24,518 bases of DNA from a virus. The stretch lies in the IMG/VR virus record IMGVR_UViG_3300031521_000342, positions 1 through 24,518 of that record. The stretch is one strand, 5' to 3'. A program made the translations under genes and the position numbers. The notes beneath the pieces were generated by a model. That model was not told the origin of the DNA, ran no database searches, and saw nothing but the letters and a program-made list of their open reading frames with translations. Numbering within the stretch: the first letter of the stretch is position 1; every line of letters begins with the position of its first letter. Below, piece by piece: positions 1 through 7,653 of this stretch.

Positions 1-238
1 TAACACTGCACGTAGACCCCGCCCCGCCCTCTCGCTCGCTTGTAATTACCGACCTCCAAAAGTGCGTTATATGCAACGTATGTTAATATATTCGGGTGAA
101 AATTAACAAAAACGGGCGGTAATACGCACATTACGGTTAAAATTATGGTATTCCCATAAATCTATCGGTAATGACATTGCAAATCCCTACAAATTGGATG
201 AACGAAGTGATTGAATTTGGGATTACATTGCCGGGCAC
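1..238. other. Non-coding region beyond the terminase terminator, with small repeats
   Basis: I see no gene here. The first 40 bases contain a C-rich run unlike the AT-rich surroundings. The heptamer CGGTAAT occurs three times (complement of 45-51, then 117-123 and 166-172). GTGCGT at 62-67 is mirrored by ACGCAC at 124-129. A longer imperfect inverted repeat pairs AATCCC and AAATT (182-195) with AATTTGGGATT (214-224). Because it lies beyond the terminator of the terminase operon, it could hold a packaging or origin site. That is inference only; nothing here identifies a cos, pac or ori site. Confidence 0.4.
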
Positions 239-267
239 AAAAAAACCACTGACAATCTGCCAGTGGT
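239..267 (-). terminator. Rho-independent terminator after the large terminase gene
   Basis: ACCACTG (245-251) pairs with CAGTGGT (261-267) around a 9-base loop. On the minus strand the hairpin is followed by seven T (complement of 239-245). It lies 25 bases downstream of the terminase stop codon and closes the leftward transcription unit. Confidence 0.85.
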
Positions 268-291
268 ATGCATGAATAAGTGAATACGTAA

Positions 292-1956
292 TTACATAAA
301 TGAACTAATCAGTCCACCACCAAATGAACTCTCGGAAGGGAAGTTATTCATGCCAAGCCACAGTGTATCCCAGGCATCGGTACCATCAGTACGGTACTCG
401 AGTTTGTCCTCTTCACTCTCTGCCAACTTCTCACCACGTTTATCCTTCTTGAATCCGTTAGGACCCTGATGAATGCCTGTCTGTTCCATAGCCAGTAACA
501 ATGCTTCGTTGTTGTTCTTGTTGAACATAGGGAATAGCAAAGGCTTGCCTTCGAACGACTGTCCCTTGAGCGCCATGTTGATCATGTTGTGTTTCTCCAT
601 GTGATTTATCGGGTTACCAATGTGTATCCCTTTGACCTGCCACTTCATTGCCTTGAATGTATCAATGATCACTGAAGCAAAGTCGATATCATTCACAGCA
701 TAGTTGCTGTTGAGTGCTGTGCTGTCATAGTAATAGATCACTTCCTTACACGTGTGATGCCGGTAGTAGTGGCAGAAGTCCTTGACTAACTCAACCAACT
801 TATTCTCATACTTCACAAACATTGACTTCACTGTCTTGAGTCGTATGCCTGAGCGTTGCCCTGCTACTAACCAATTGATCTTGCCATTGTAATCGAATGC
901 AATACAGATAGGCTTATTCTTATCCACATCACCATCCTGAAGAGAGGACAGATCCTTTGTCTTATCAAAGTTATAATCCAGGTTCTGAAGGTAGGAGTTA
1001 TCGAATGCCGTGTAATAATGATCGGCTTCCTTGAGGTTGTTGTAAAATCCGTCCTTAAGCAATCCTACCCGTTTACACAGGATAGAAGTTTGAAATACCA
1101 GGGGTGGAAGATCACGCTTCATTTGCTTGATATAACTTTCACCTAATACCTGCAGGTTTTCAATCGAACTAAATACATTGTAATCAACTGCCAGGCGCTG
1201 GAACTCCACCAACGATTGACAGAGTGATTTATAATAATCGAACAAATAAGCTTTTGGTTGGATACCTTTTGCCTGGAACTCTTTGAATTTTCTGAGGATA
1301 CGCCATTTTTCATTGATAATGCCGTCAATCTGTTCAATAAGCTCATTATCGCATTTATCTTCGTATGACAGGAACCAGCTCCCTTTTTTGGTAGTAGGCA
1401 TGTCGGATACGATAAGCATGCTGTGGTGGTACGGAGAATTGCCAAAATGCGCACGTGTACCTCCATTAGCAGGAATAGTTTCGTCGTTCAGCTTTTGGAA
1501 GTTCAAAAACTTAGCTTCATCGCATGTCAGTGAATCAAAAGTCTGTGAATTGGACGAACCTGTCACATCCTGTGAAATGATAGGATAAATGGATCCGTTA
1601 TAAAGGCTGAGAATATGGTCATAACTTGCCGGCTCTACTTTGGGTTTTTCAAACTTTGCCGCTTTTGGTGGTTTTACACCTAAATAATAGTGCATATTGC
1701 GTTTAAACCCCCAACTTTCCCAGGCTGATAATGTACCGGGCAATGTTCTGGTTAATGCCTGTTGAAAAGTGCTGGCTATAATTCCATGATTTCCTCCGGC
1801 CATACGTTGACCATTACGAAGCAGAAAAGGCGCTACAACACCATGCGATTTGCCCAGACGACGTCCGCCCACCACAACGACGGTATTGCACCCCCGAAAC
1901 ATAACTTTCTGCTGAGCGGCATTAAAATATACCTTTTGTCTTTCAGGTTTCTGCAT
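292..1956 (-). CDS. terL: Terminase large subunit (packaging ATPase and nuclease)
   Basis: This 554-residue protein is the motor that translocates phage DNA into the prohead and cuts it. Visible motifs are a Walker A, GGRRLGKS, at residues 30-37; a Walker B-type acidic pair in LTCDEAKF (D146, E147); a coupling-type stretch, SDMPTTKKG, at about 184-192; and an RNase H-like nuclease domain with candidate acidic residues D355 (IAFDYNG), D411 (YYYDST) and D524/D527/D530 (DGTDAWD). Length is normal for the family. Its start overlaps the preceding gene by 14 bases, which suggests translational coupling. It is the last gene of its unit and is followed by a terminator. The usual next gene, a portal, is not downstream, which is odd for a tailed phage. 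The family call is firm; the particular TerL clade was not determined. Confidence 0.93.
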   Translation of the reverse strand: MQKPERQKVYFNAAQQKVMFRGCNTVVVVGGRRLGKSHGVVAPFLLRNGQRMAGGNHGIIASTFQQALTRTLPGTLSAWESWGFKRNMHYYLGVKPPKAAKFEKPKVEPASYDHILSLYNGSIYPIISQDVTGSSNSQTFDSLTCDEAKFLNFQKLNDETIPANGGTRAHFGNSPYHHSMLIVSDMPTTKKGSWFLSYEDKCDNELIEQIDGIINEKWRILRKFKEFQAKGIQPKAYLFDYYKSLCQSLVEFQRLAVDYNVFSSIENLQVLGESYIKQMKRDLPPLVFQTSILCKRVGLLKDGFYNNLKEADHYYTAFDNSYLQNLDYNFDKTKDLSSLQDGDVDKNKPICIAFDYNGKINWLVAGQRSGIRLKTVKSMFVKYENKLVELVKDFCHYYRHHTCKEVIYYYDSTALNSNYAVNDIDFASVIIDTFKAMKWQVKGIHIGNPINHMEKHNMINMALKGQSFEGKPLLFPMFNKNNNEALLLAMEQTGIHQGPNGFKKDKRGEKLAESEEDKLEYRTDGTDAWDTLWLGMNNFPSESSFGGGLISSFM

Positions 1957-2533
1957 ACTTTTCTAATTGTTCAACGTCAATTTCATCATAGGTTACATCT
2001 TCAATCTGATCCATGTATTTTTTCTTCATATCCGCAATTTTCTGCCGGATATTTGGAATAGGTTTAATTCCCAATACCGATGGGTCCTCAGTAGGTTCGA
2101 AAAGTTGTGGTATAATTTCATCCCAGGGAATGCGTTCGGCATCCTCCTTATCCAGCTGGTTGTATTTGCCATATACATTCATTGCCTTTACCATTGAATC
2201 AGCATCATTCAATAAATCGGCCCTGTCATACGCTTTTTGAATTTGATGGTTGAACTTGAATCGGTGCCAGTCCTTTGATTGCTTATTGATACTGCCCAGT
2301 AAATCCTTTATGATCCGTAAATCTTCATACGCAGCTGATCGTTCCACCTGGCCAAGACTCATAATGTGCAGAATAATTTCCCGATCGGCTTTGGAAGGAT
2401 ATTCATTCATAAGCGTATACCCTGAACGTATGCGAAGCAACCGGTCACGGATTTGAGGTGACAGGTGAACCAGTTTATCAGCATCATCATACAGGTGCTG
2501 CACACAAATATCGTATGTCTGTTTTTTACTCAT
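1943..2533 (-). CDS. Terminase-associated hypothetical protein
   Basis: The protein has 196 residues, is mostly helical by composition, and is charged, with no signal peptide or membrane segment. I see no catalytic motif. It lies between a small HTH protein and the large terminase, overlapping both (8 bases with the upstream gene, 14 with the downstream one), so it is almost certainly translated together with the packaging genes. A role in DNA recognition or in stabilising the small-terminase complex is inference from position. It could itself be the functional small terminase, with the 91-residue neighbour as a partner. The start is the ATG that overlaps the stop of the upstream gene. Confidence 0.7.
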   Translation of the reverse strand: MSKKQTYDICVQHLYDDADKLVHLSPQIRDRLLRIRSGYTLMNEYPSKADREIILHIMSLGQVERSAAYEDLRIIKDLLGSINKQSKDWHRFKFNHQIQKAYDRADLLNDADSMVKAMNVYGKYNQLDKEDAERIPWDEIIPQLFEPTEDPSVLGIKPIPNIRQKIADMKKKYMDQIEDVTYDEIDVEQLEKYAET

Positions 2534-2801
2534 TACCGTATTGATTTAGGATATAGGTTTGTGTGAGTTCCACTGCCATGGGTGATCCCAATTTAGCCAG
2601 GGCAATTTCTTGGCGGTGTAGTTCCAGGATCATTTGTGTTTTACTAAGCCGGTACCCCCTGGATACTTCAGTTGATTTATCGGTTATATCACTACGCAAT
2701 TCATCTTCATCAATATTCATCAATACTGCGATATCGGTTATTGTCATCAATAGCCCGGCATATTCACTGATTTTTATGAGATCATCATCGTTGTATTCCA
2801 T
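2526..2801 (-). CDS. Probable terminase small subunit-like HTH protein
   Basis: This is a 91-residue protein. Residues 14-45 (starting YAGLLMTITDIAVLMNIDED) read as a helix-turn-helix of the kind found in small terminases, which bind the packaging site and recruit the large subunit. The C-terminal part (KTQMILELHRQEIALAKLGS) is a helix pair with the LAKLGSPxA pattern I associate with small-terminase-like proteins of Bacteroidota phages. It lies two genes before the large terminase and overlaps its upstream neighbour by 17 bases. The small size leaves little room for an oligomerisation domain, so the next gene may supply it. A plain transcription regulator is the main alternative. Confidence 0.6.
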   Translation of the reverse strand: MEYNDDDLIKISEYAGLLMTITDIAVLMNIDEDELRSDITDKSTEVSRGYRLSKTQMILELHRQEIALAKLGSPMAVELTQTYILNQYGNE

Positions 2802-3264
2802 TTTCTTTAATACGTTGTATTTCAGTTTGTAATTTTTCGGCTATTCGTGGATCCGTGGTTACGATTCCACTCTCTTCACGGTTTCCCCTGGTGCAATTCT
2901 GACTACCGGTTATACTTACCTGATAAATTTTTGATTCGATTAAAACCACTTTTGCGTGTGTTTTAGAAAAATGGATATCGCTGAAAACGTTTTGAGAAAA
3001 ACGGATCAGCTGCTGTGTTTTTTGGATTGCTTTAAAATCAAGGATCAGCGTTATTTTTCCGGTTAATCCCATTTCTTTTAATATCCATATCTTTCGGATA
3101 AATTCTTCCGAAATGCTGAAAGTCATAATTGTGATATCGGATTTTCCTGTTTGAAGTAATATCCATTCAATGATATCATACAACTGTACTCCTGCATTTA
3201 AATAAGCCCCGACATAATCGGGGCCTATAGGTTTCAATATGCGATCGACTTTATTCAACAGCAT
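2785..3264 (-). CDS. PLD-like (HKD) nuclease or phosphodiesterase, single domain
   Basis: The 159-residue protein has one phospholipase D-type motif: H103-A-K105 followed four residues later by E110, then GSQN (120-123) and an EESG stretch (130-133). Canonical motifs have HxK(x4)D and GSxN, so the usual Asp is Glu here. Proteins of this length with one motif act as dimers in the Nuc-type endonuclease family. Residues 42-80 alternate short strands and helices (ITIMTFS, KITLILDF), as expected for the fold. It overlaps the preceding gene by 14 bases and the small-terminase-like gene by 17, so it belongs to the packaging operon. The substrate is unknown; DNA processing during packaging or degradation of competing DNA are guesses. 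Confidence 0.68.
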   Translation of the reverse strand: MLLNKVDRILKPIGPDYVGAYLNAGVQLYDIIEWILLQTGKSDITIMTFSISEEFIRKIWILKEMGLTGKITLILDFKAIQKTQQLIRFSQNVFSDIHFSKTHAKVVLIESKIYQVSITGSQNCTRGNREESGIVTTDPRIAEKLQTEIQRIKENGIQR

Positions 3265-4279
3265 TCATTTCCTGCTCAACAGCTTTGTTGTACAAATCTT
3301 CCACTACTTCCGGAGTGAGGACCAATTCACCAAATTTACCAAGCGAAGAAATCGTTGAAAGAATCACGTCCTTTGGAATACTGTTATTCAACAGGGTTTT
3401 AATCTGAGAAATAACATTTTCTTCGTGCGTTTCTTCATCTTTTTCTCCTGCAGGTGCAAGTACTTCTTCGCCTTCAGTAACAACCTGAGTTCCGGCAACC
3501 GGTTCTTTTTCCATTTCTTCAGTAACGGCAACAATCAATCCCAGGGATTGCAGTTCTGTCATCTGATCGGGTGCAAATGTTTCACCATTTAGAATTAATT
3601 CATCAAAACGGATCTGCATTCTGGCCAATAATTCAGCTGCTTTATCGGTTTTATTATCAGCAACTAAAAGCGTGTATTTTGCTTTGTTATCGCTCAAATA
3701 TTTACGATTGGCCGATACACGTTTTGCATCAATTGAAACGCCTGGAACAACTCCCGTTTTTATTTTCTCGTATACCGGTGCATTTACGTCGAATGTGTCG
3801 TAAGTTTCCCAATTAGCAGTAAGGGTTGCATCGAGTTCCAATAATTCGCTCAGGAATGGGAAACGTTCAGCTTCAGTATGGCCATCTTCACTCAATACCT
3901 TCAACCGTTCGAACAGGGAACGCATCGTGTGATAAATCTCCACATTATTTTCAAGGATCAGTTTAATTTCTTCCGGCAGGGAATCATGATCCGCACGTTT
4001 ACCGGTGATTTCAGGTTTAAGTTCAATAGTTGCAACTTTCTCCTTTATTTCTTCAATATTTTCAGGAATTGCGATGGTGATGGCACGTTCATTACCAATC
4101 ATCTTGGTAAGTTCGTAAATCACTTTATCAAAGTTTGATTTCCGGAGTACATTTTCGTGTAATATCCGGTTACGGTTACCCTGAAGCATCAGTCTTGCAC
4201 CTACTTCGATAGTGCGGGTGGCAGGATCAGCATTCAGCCAGTCGTTCACCTTTTCTACATACGTTTTTTCATTCTCCAT
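3251..4279 (-). CDS. Phage protein of unknown function, first gene of the terminase unit
   Basis: The protein has 342 residues and is soluble and acidic. The N-terminal part has the pattern EVGARLMLQGNRNRILHENV (about residues 25-44), which I have seen in uncharacterised Bacteroides-type phage proteins next to structural genes; I know no function for it. A glutamate-rich linker at about residues 255-290 separates a C-terminal helical part of about 50 residues. It is preceded by a terminator, a promoter box and a palindrome (4326-4395), so it starts its own transcription unit, followed by the PLD-like and terminase genes. Neck, head-tail joining or scaffold roles would fit the position. No sequence motif supports one over another. 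Confidence 0.75.
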   Translation of the reverse strand: MENEKTYVEKVNDWLNADPATRTIEVGARLMLQGNRNRILHENVLRKSNFDKVIYELTKMIGNERAITIAIPENIEEIKEKVATIELKPEITGKRADHDSLPEEIKLILENNVEIYHTMRSLFERLKVLSEDGHTEAERFPFLSELLELDATLTANWETYDTFDVNAPVYEKIKTGVVPGVSIDAKRVSANRKYLSDNKAKYTLLVADNKTDKAAELLARMQIRFDELILNGETFAPDQMTELQSLGLIVAVTEEMEKEPVAGTQVVTEGEEVLAPAGEKDEETHEENVISQIKTLLNNSIPKDVILSTISSLGKFGELVLTPEVVEDLYNKAVEQEMNAVE

Positions 4280-4325
4280 GAATTTGTTTTTTTTGAGTGA
4301 AATAATTTTTATTTTAATTGAGAAT

Positions 4326-4350
4326 CAAAAATAGATTTATGTAATTACAT
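4326..4350 (-). promoter_or_regulatory. Promoter -7 box with adjacent palindrome, upstream of the terminase unit
   Basis: On the minus strand TATTTTTG (complement of 4326-4333) matches the Bacteroidota -7 box TAnnTTTG exactly, about 47 bases upstream of the ATG at 4279. Just upstream, ATGTAATTACAT (4339-4350) is a perfect 12-base palindrome located where a regulator would act on this promoter. I see no clear -33 TTG at the ideal spacing, so strength may depend on an activator. Confidence 0.55.
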
Positions 4351-4362
4351 CTAAAAAGACAC

Positions 4363-4395
4363 AAAAAACCCTCACAACATTCATTGTGAGGGTTT
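4363..4395 (-). terminator. Rho-independent terminator after the tail tube-like gene
   Basis: A perfect 12-base stem, AAACCCTCACAA (4366-4377) with TTGTGAGGGTTT (4384-4395), has a 6-base loop. On the minus strand it is followed by a T run (complement of 4363-4368). This separates the capsid/tail tube transcripts from the terminase unit. Confidence 0.9.
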
Positions 4396-4418
4396 CAGAA
4401 ATTTACGATTTAAGAGGA

Positions 4419-4976
4419 TTATACTCCCGGATTGATTGTTCCATCCTCGGTGATGATTTCACCGGTGTAGAATAAACCAGGTGCGACGTCCGTTACCGTT
4501 ACGGTCAGGGTGGTTCCCATTTCGTCGGTAGCAGCTCCACCCAATTTTTGATCAATGGCAGTATCGGCTTGAAACATTTCGTTACCAATCACTCTCCACT
4601 TTTTCTTTTTGGTCTGGCATAGATAAACGAGGTCATCGTTATTTGCCTGCAAACAGAATGCAGAGGCTTCTTCTTCCACTCCCGGATGTTGCAAAACAAC
4701 CGTGTTCAAAAAAGTTTTACTTGGACGAGTTCCCTGGCTCTTACCATCCAGTGGGCTTTTATCAACGATAATTCCCACTTTCTGAAACTTGGCAGTTAAA
4801 GCCAGCGTGAAGTCACCTACATACGTCACCAGTTCGCCCATATTAGTAACATAGGTTTCCGGTAATGTTGGCCAGGCTAAAATGTCACGCTTTGCGATTG
4901 CATATACATTTTGCATGATGCCCGGAAGGTTACGGGTTCCGACTACCCAATCAAGGGATTTATATTTAATATTCAT
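4419..4976 (-). CDS. Probable tail tube or other major tail protein
   Basis: This 185-residue protein is rich in beta strands. It has no signal or membrane segment and ends in an Ig-like, threonine/valine-rich C-terminus (LTVTVTDVAPG). Size and position directly after the major capsid gene, with a strong terminator behind it, fit an abundant structural protein, and a tail tube subunit is the best guess. No diagnostic motif is visible, and a capsid decoration protein is an alternative. It is separated from the capsid gene by 33 bases and is probably in the same transcript. Confidence 0.6.
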   Translation of the reverse strand: MNIKYKSLDWVVGTRNLPGIMQNVYAIAKRDILAWPTLPETYVTNMGELVTYVGDFTLALTAKFQKVGIIVDKSPLDGKSQGTRPSKTFLNTVVLQHPGVEEEASAFCLQANNDDLVYLCQTKKKKWRVIGNEMFQADTAIDQKLGGAATDEMGTTLTVTVTDVAPGLFYTGEIITEDGTINPGV

Positions 4977-5009
4977 ATTCTATTTCTCCTATTTTAAGTG
5001 AATGAATAA

Positions 5010-5972
5010 TTAAGCCCCGGCGTATAACTTAGCCACCAACAAACGTTGAGGGCTTACGCTTTCGAACTGAACACCAAAGAACATGGCCATAACGAATTGC
5101 AAAACAAATGCAGCGTGTTTTTCAACGGTGATCGTTTCGGTGTCGCTCTGCTGATCCACACCAACCAACATATTACCTTTGGTGGTTAAATGGATATAAG
5201 GCGAATTCTTTTTGTTTGGCAATGCTACCAATTCGCAATTATCGTCCGATCCTTCCAAAAACGTTTTCTTGAAAGCAGTATTGTAAGGCAGTGCACCGTG
5301 TGAAGCCTGATAGTCGTCGTTATACGCATTGTATATCGTTTTCGTAACGAACATCTTGGTCTTTTCACCCTGAAGTTCATCAGTTGCCGAGCGATAAATT
5401 TCTTTCAGTTGATCAACACAATTGCTATCGGTAATAGCAGCTGTCAATACTTTCAGATTCCCTTTTGCAACCGAAATCTTTGGAGTAGCACCTGCCATGT
5501 CAGCAGTAGTGATCGTGTCAAAACCATCAAACAAATCAGCAGTTCCGTTACCGGCTGAATTACGAACGGCTGACCAAAGAACGTCATTTAGTTTCTTTGA
5601 AATCTTTTTGGCCAAAAATGCTACTACCAATTGAGTAATGGCTGTATTAGTTAATCCGGCACCACTCAATACTGCATCTCCATAAATGGACTTAGCCACT
5701 GAGTTAGGAGAAAAGTTTTTCACCACTGAACCGAAATAGGTTTCCAGGTCACGACCTACAACCTTTGAACCGGTTTCGTCAACACGTGTTTCGCTGTAAG
5801 GTCCAATTTCAATGTCACCATCGAGTTCGCCTACCGTTTCTTTGCCGCGAATGCCTACACGGAGCGACATGTGATCCAGTGAGCTTTGCAAGGCAATCAC
5901 GGGCATCATCAATAAATCTTTGCGATACTTCTTGGCACTGTTTGCCAATTCTTCGGGGGTTATTTCTACCAT
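5010..5972 (-). CDS. Major capsid protein, probably HK97 fold
   Basis: The 320-residue protein follows immediately after the ClpP-like protease/scaffold gene, which is the standard position of the shell protein. The N-terminal 30 residues are charged and helical; they are followed by a beta-rich, glycine-containing stretch (about 35-75) that could be the E-loop. A central helical core and a C-terminal beta/helix part (about 255-315) read like a P domain and A domain. A typical run of short hydrophobic helices with FGVQFESV occurs near the end. It has no membrane segment. The call rests on context, length and overall pattern rather than an invariant motif. Transcription is shared with the protease gene upstream, 32 bases away. 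Confidence 0.78.
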   Translation of the reverse strand: MVEITPEELANSAKKYRKDLLMMPVIALQSSLDHMSLRVGIRGKETVGELDGDIEIGPYSETRVDETGSKVVGRDLETYFGSVVKNFSPNSVAKSIYGDAVLSGAGLTNTAITQLVVAFLAKKISKKLNDVLWSAVRNSAGNGTADLFDGFDTITTADMAGATPKISVAKGNLKVLTAAITDSNCVDQLKEIYRSATDELQGEKTKMFVTKTIYNAYNDDYQASHGALPYNTAFKKTFLEGSDDNCELVALPNKKNSPYIHLTTKGNMLVGVDQQSDTETITVEKHAAFVLQFVMAMFFGVQFESVSPQRLLVAKLYAGA

Positions 5973-6004
5973 TGCAGTAAATTTATTTAAAAATGAATAA
6001 TTAA

Positions 6005-7030
6005 TTAATCAGCAAGTGAATTGAACAACTTACGGGCACTGGCCACAGTATTCATGAATGAGTCTTTAACTTCACCATTTGGTTCGTCAGTCTCCTGAGT
6101 ACTTGAATTGGTTTTATCACCGGCACCTGCTTTCAGGTTGGTGATTTGAAGGTTTAAGGCTTCAATGTCGGTAGCCTGTGTTTTTACAGTGGCTTCGGCG
6201 GCATTCGCACGTTCGTCAGCTGCTACGGTAGCCTCTTTTTCGGTCGCTACATTGGCTTTTTCGGTATTTACCGAATTCTCCAGTGCACTCAGGGTGGTAT
6301 CGATTGACTCGATTTGAGTTTCATTCAGAAAAACTCCCTCTTTGTCCGATTCCAATTTTTCAACGCCAATTACGGCATTGACTTTGACAAATTGTTTCTT
6401 CATTTCAATGTTATTTTTAGTAGTAAATAATTCTTCGTTATTGATCCGGTTCATTGGAAGCCCAAATGCGTTTAGCTTTTCTTTCATGGATATCATATTC
6501 ACTTTTTCGGGAGCGTCAATGATTTCATCTACAAAACCCCATTGCAATGCTTCCTTGGCATTCATCCAACCGCCTTTGGTCATCAGCTGGAGCATCTCAT
6601 CCATAGTCTTACCGGTTCTGTTCGCATACATTTGCGCCATAACCTGGTCAAGTTTATCATTTTCAAGTTTGTCAGCCATCAAATCGGTGATCAGTGCTTC
6701 CAATTGGTCTGCATTCAGATTGTCCCAGATAGACACAGAACTCATCACTTTATGAATCAGATAGAATCCATTGGATGACATGCATACTTTTTTTGCCTTC
6801 AAAGCCGCAAGTGTAGCAGCTGAGGCATTGAATCCCATCAGATACACGGTTACATCTCCATGTTCTTGCACCCTGTCTGAAATTGATAGACCATTCGATA
6901 AACTTCCGCCATTCGAATTCATACGCATAGCAACCGGCTTGCCTTTGTTTGAGTCAAGCTTTTGTTTTACATATTGGGCTGAATAACCCCAGTCACCAAT
7001 AAATCCGTCGATATCAATCTGATAATCCAT
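6005..7030 (-). CDS. ClpP-like prohead protease fused to a scaffold-like domain
   Basis: The 341-residue protein has two parts. Residues 1-175 form a ClpP-type serine protease (S14 family): the glycine-rich strand NSNGGSLSNG (39-47), the nucleophile S70 in GFNASAAT and the base H93 in YLIHKV. A TGKTMDEM helix (from 139) and MNAKEALQWGFVDEI (156-170) are typical of phage members. In tailed phages this enzyme cuts scaffold and capsid during head maturation. Residues 225-305 form an alanine/glutamate-rich coiled coil, as in scaffold proteins. Met210 (ATG at 6401-6403) begins MKKQFVKVNA just where the second part starts and could be an internal start giving free scaffold. The gene starts 10 bases after the T run of an upstream terminator. 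Confidence 0.87.
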   Translation of the reverse strand: MDYQIDIDGFIGDWGYSAQYVKQKLDSNKGKPVAMRMNSNGGSLSNGLSISDRVQEHGDVTVYLMGFNASAATLAALKAKKVCMSSNGFYLIHKVMSSVSIWDNLNADQLEALITDLMADKLENDKLDQVMAQMYANRTGKTMDEMLQLMTKGGWMNAKEALQWGFVDEIIDAPEKVNMISMKEKLNAFGLPMNRINNEELFTTKNNIEMKKQFVKVNAVIGVEKLESDKEGVFLNETQIESIDTTLSALENSVNTEKANVATEKEATVAADERANAAEATVKTQATDIEALNLQITNLKAGAGDKTNSSTQETDEPNGEVKDSFMNTVASARKLFNSLAD

Positions 7031-7040
7031 AATAGGGCAT

Positions 7041-7078
7041 AAAAAAAGTTGCAGTATGAAAATTCACACTGCAACTTT
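7041..7078 (-). terminator. Rho-independent terminator just before the protease gene
   Basis: An 11-base perfect stem, AAAGTTGCAGT (7045-7055) with ACTGCAACTTT (7068-7078), is followed on the minus strand by seven T (complement of 7041-7047). It lies between the 147-residue gene and the protease start at 7030, so it either ends the upstream transcript or acts as an attenuator. Confidence 0.88.
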
Positions 7079-7105
7079 ACGGCTATACCTGGAAGTAAAA
7101 AAAGA

Positions 7106-7549
7106 CTATAAATCAATAATATCAATGGGTGGAAGGGTTGAAACCCACGTTATCTCGAAGTTTACCGCCCGCATTCCGGAAGGACTGGCTTCATTAACCG
7201 GTGAAAACAGAATCTCAGGGAAGGTCTTTTTATCTGTTCCTATCAGGTATTTATTTTTGTACACGTCAGTTAATCGGTAAGCATGGAATTTTGTTTGTAA
7301 CCGGTGTTGCAGTAAACTTTCACTTTCGTCATAAATAATGCCTGCAACTTTCGACGTATATACTAATCCGTTATCCGTGCGTTCGGATGTCGAATTGCAC
7401 GACGAAGGTTCTGTTAGTTTTAATTTTGTGAAATTTCCGATAGCTGATGTCGTATCACCAGGTGCGATGAATTTTTTCGGGTAAAGGATCATTTCTTCAG
7501 CCGGAATATATTCTACAAACAGAATTGTTGGAAGTGTTTTTGTACTCAT
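7106..7549 (-). CDS. Hypothetical phage protein, possibly structural
   Basis: The protein has 147 residues and mixed strand/helix composition, with no membrane segment and no motif I recognise. The middle (LLQHRLQTKFHAYRLTDVYK, about 85-104) is basic; the C-terminus (AVNFEITWVSTLPPIDIIDL) is strand-rich and ends without a charged tail. It is the last gene before the terminator at 7041-7078 and just upstream of the head genes. A minor structural or head-completion role is possible from position only. Its upstream region has three tandem 9-base repeats. Confidence 0.65.
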   Translation of the reverse strand: MSTKTLPTILFVEYIPAEEMILYPKKFIAPGDTTSAIGNFTKLKLTEPSSCNSTSERTDNGLVYTSKVAGIIYDESESLLQHRLQTKFHAYRLTDVYKNKYLIGTDKKTFPEILFSPVNEASPSGMRAVNFEITWVSTLPPIDIIDL

Positions 7550-7566
7550 GGTTTTTGATTTAAATA

Positions 7567-7593
7567 AGTGCGTAAAGTGCTAACAGTGCGTAA
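7567..7593. repeat. Three tandem 9-base repeats upstream of the 147-residue gene
   Basis: AGTGCGTAA (7567-7575), AGTGCTAAC (7576-7584) and AGTGCGTAA (7585-7593) stand head to tail, the outer two identical. They begin 18 bases upstream of the start codon at 7549, so they could be binding sites for a regulator of the genes that follow. Iteron-like repeats of an origin are an alternative. Confidence 0.5.
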
Positions 7594-7653
7594 TATATAA
7601 AGATTATTAAAACAAATCGTTTACGACAAAACAGGCGTTTAATATTTATTGTT

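Noticed and set aside
1143-1588. Overlapping frames of about 100 codons on both strands within the terminase gene
   Set aside because: Shadows of the terminase gene, with no domain or operon logic.
7567-7593. CRISPR array or larger tandem repeat
   Set aside because: Repeats are 9 bases without spacers; far too short. No Cas gene is seen.
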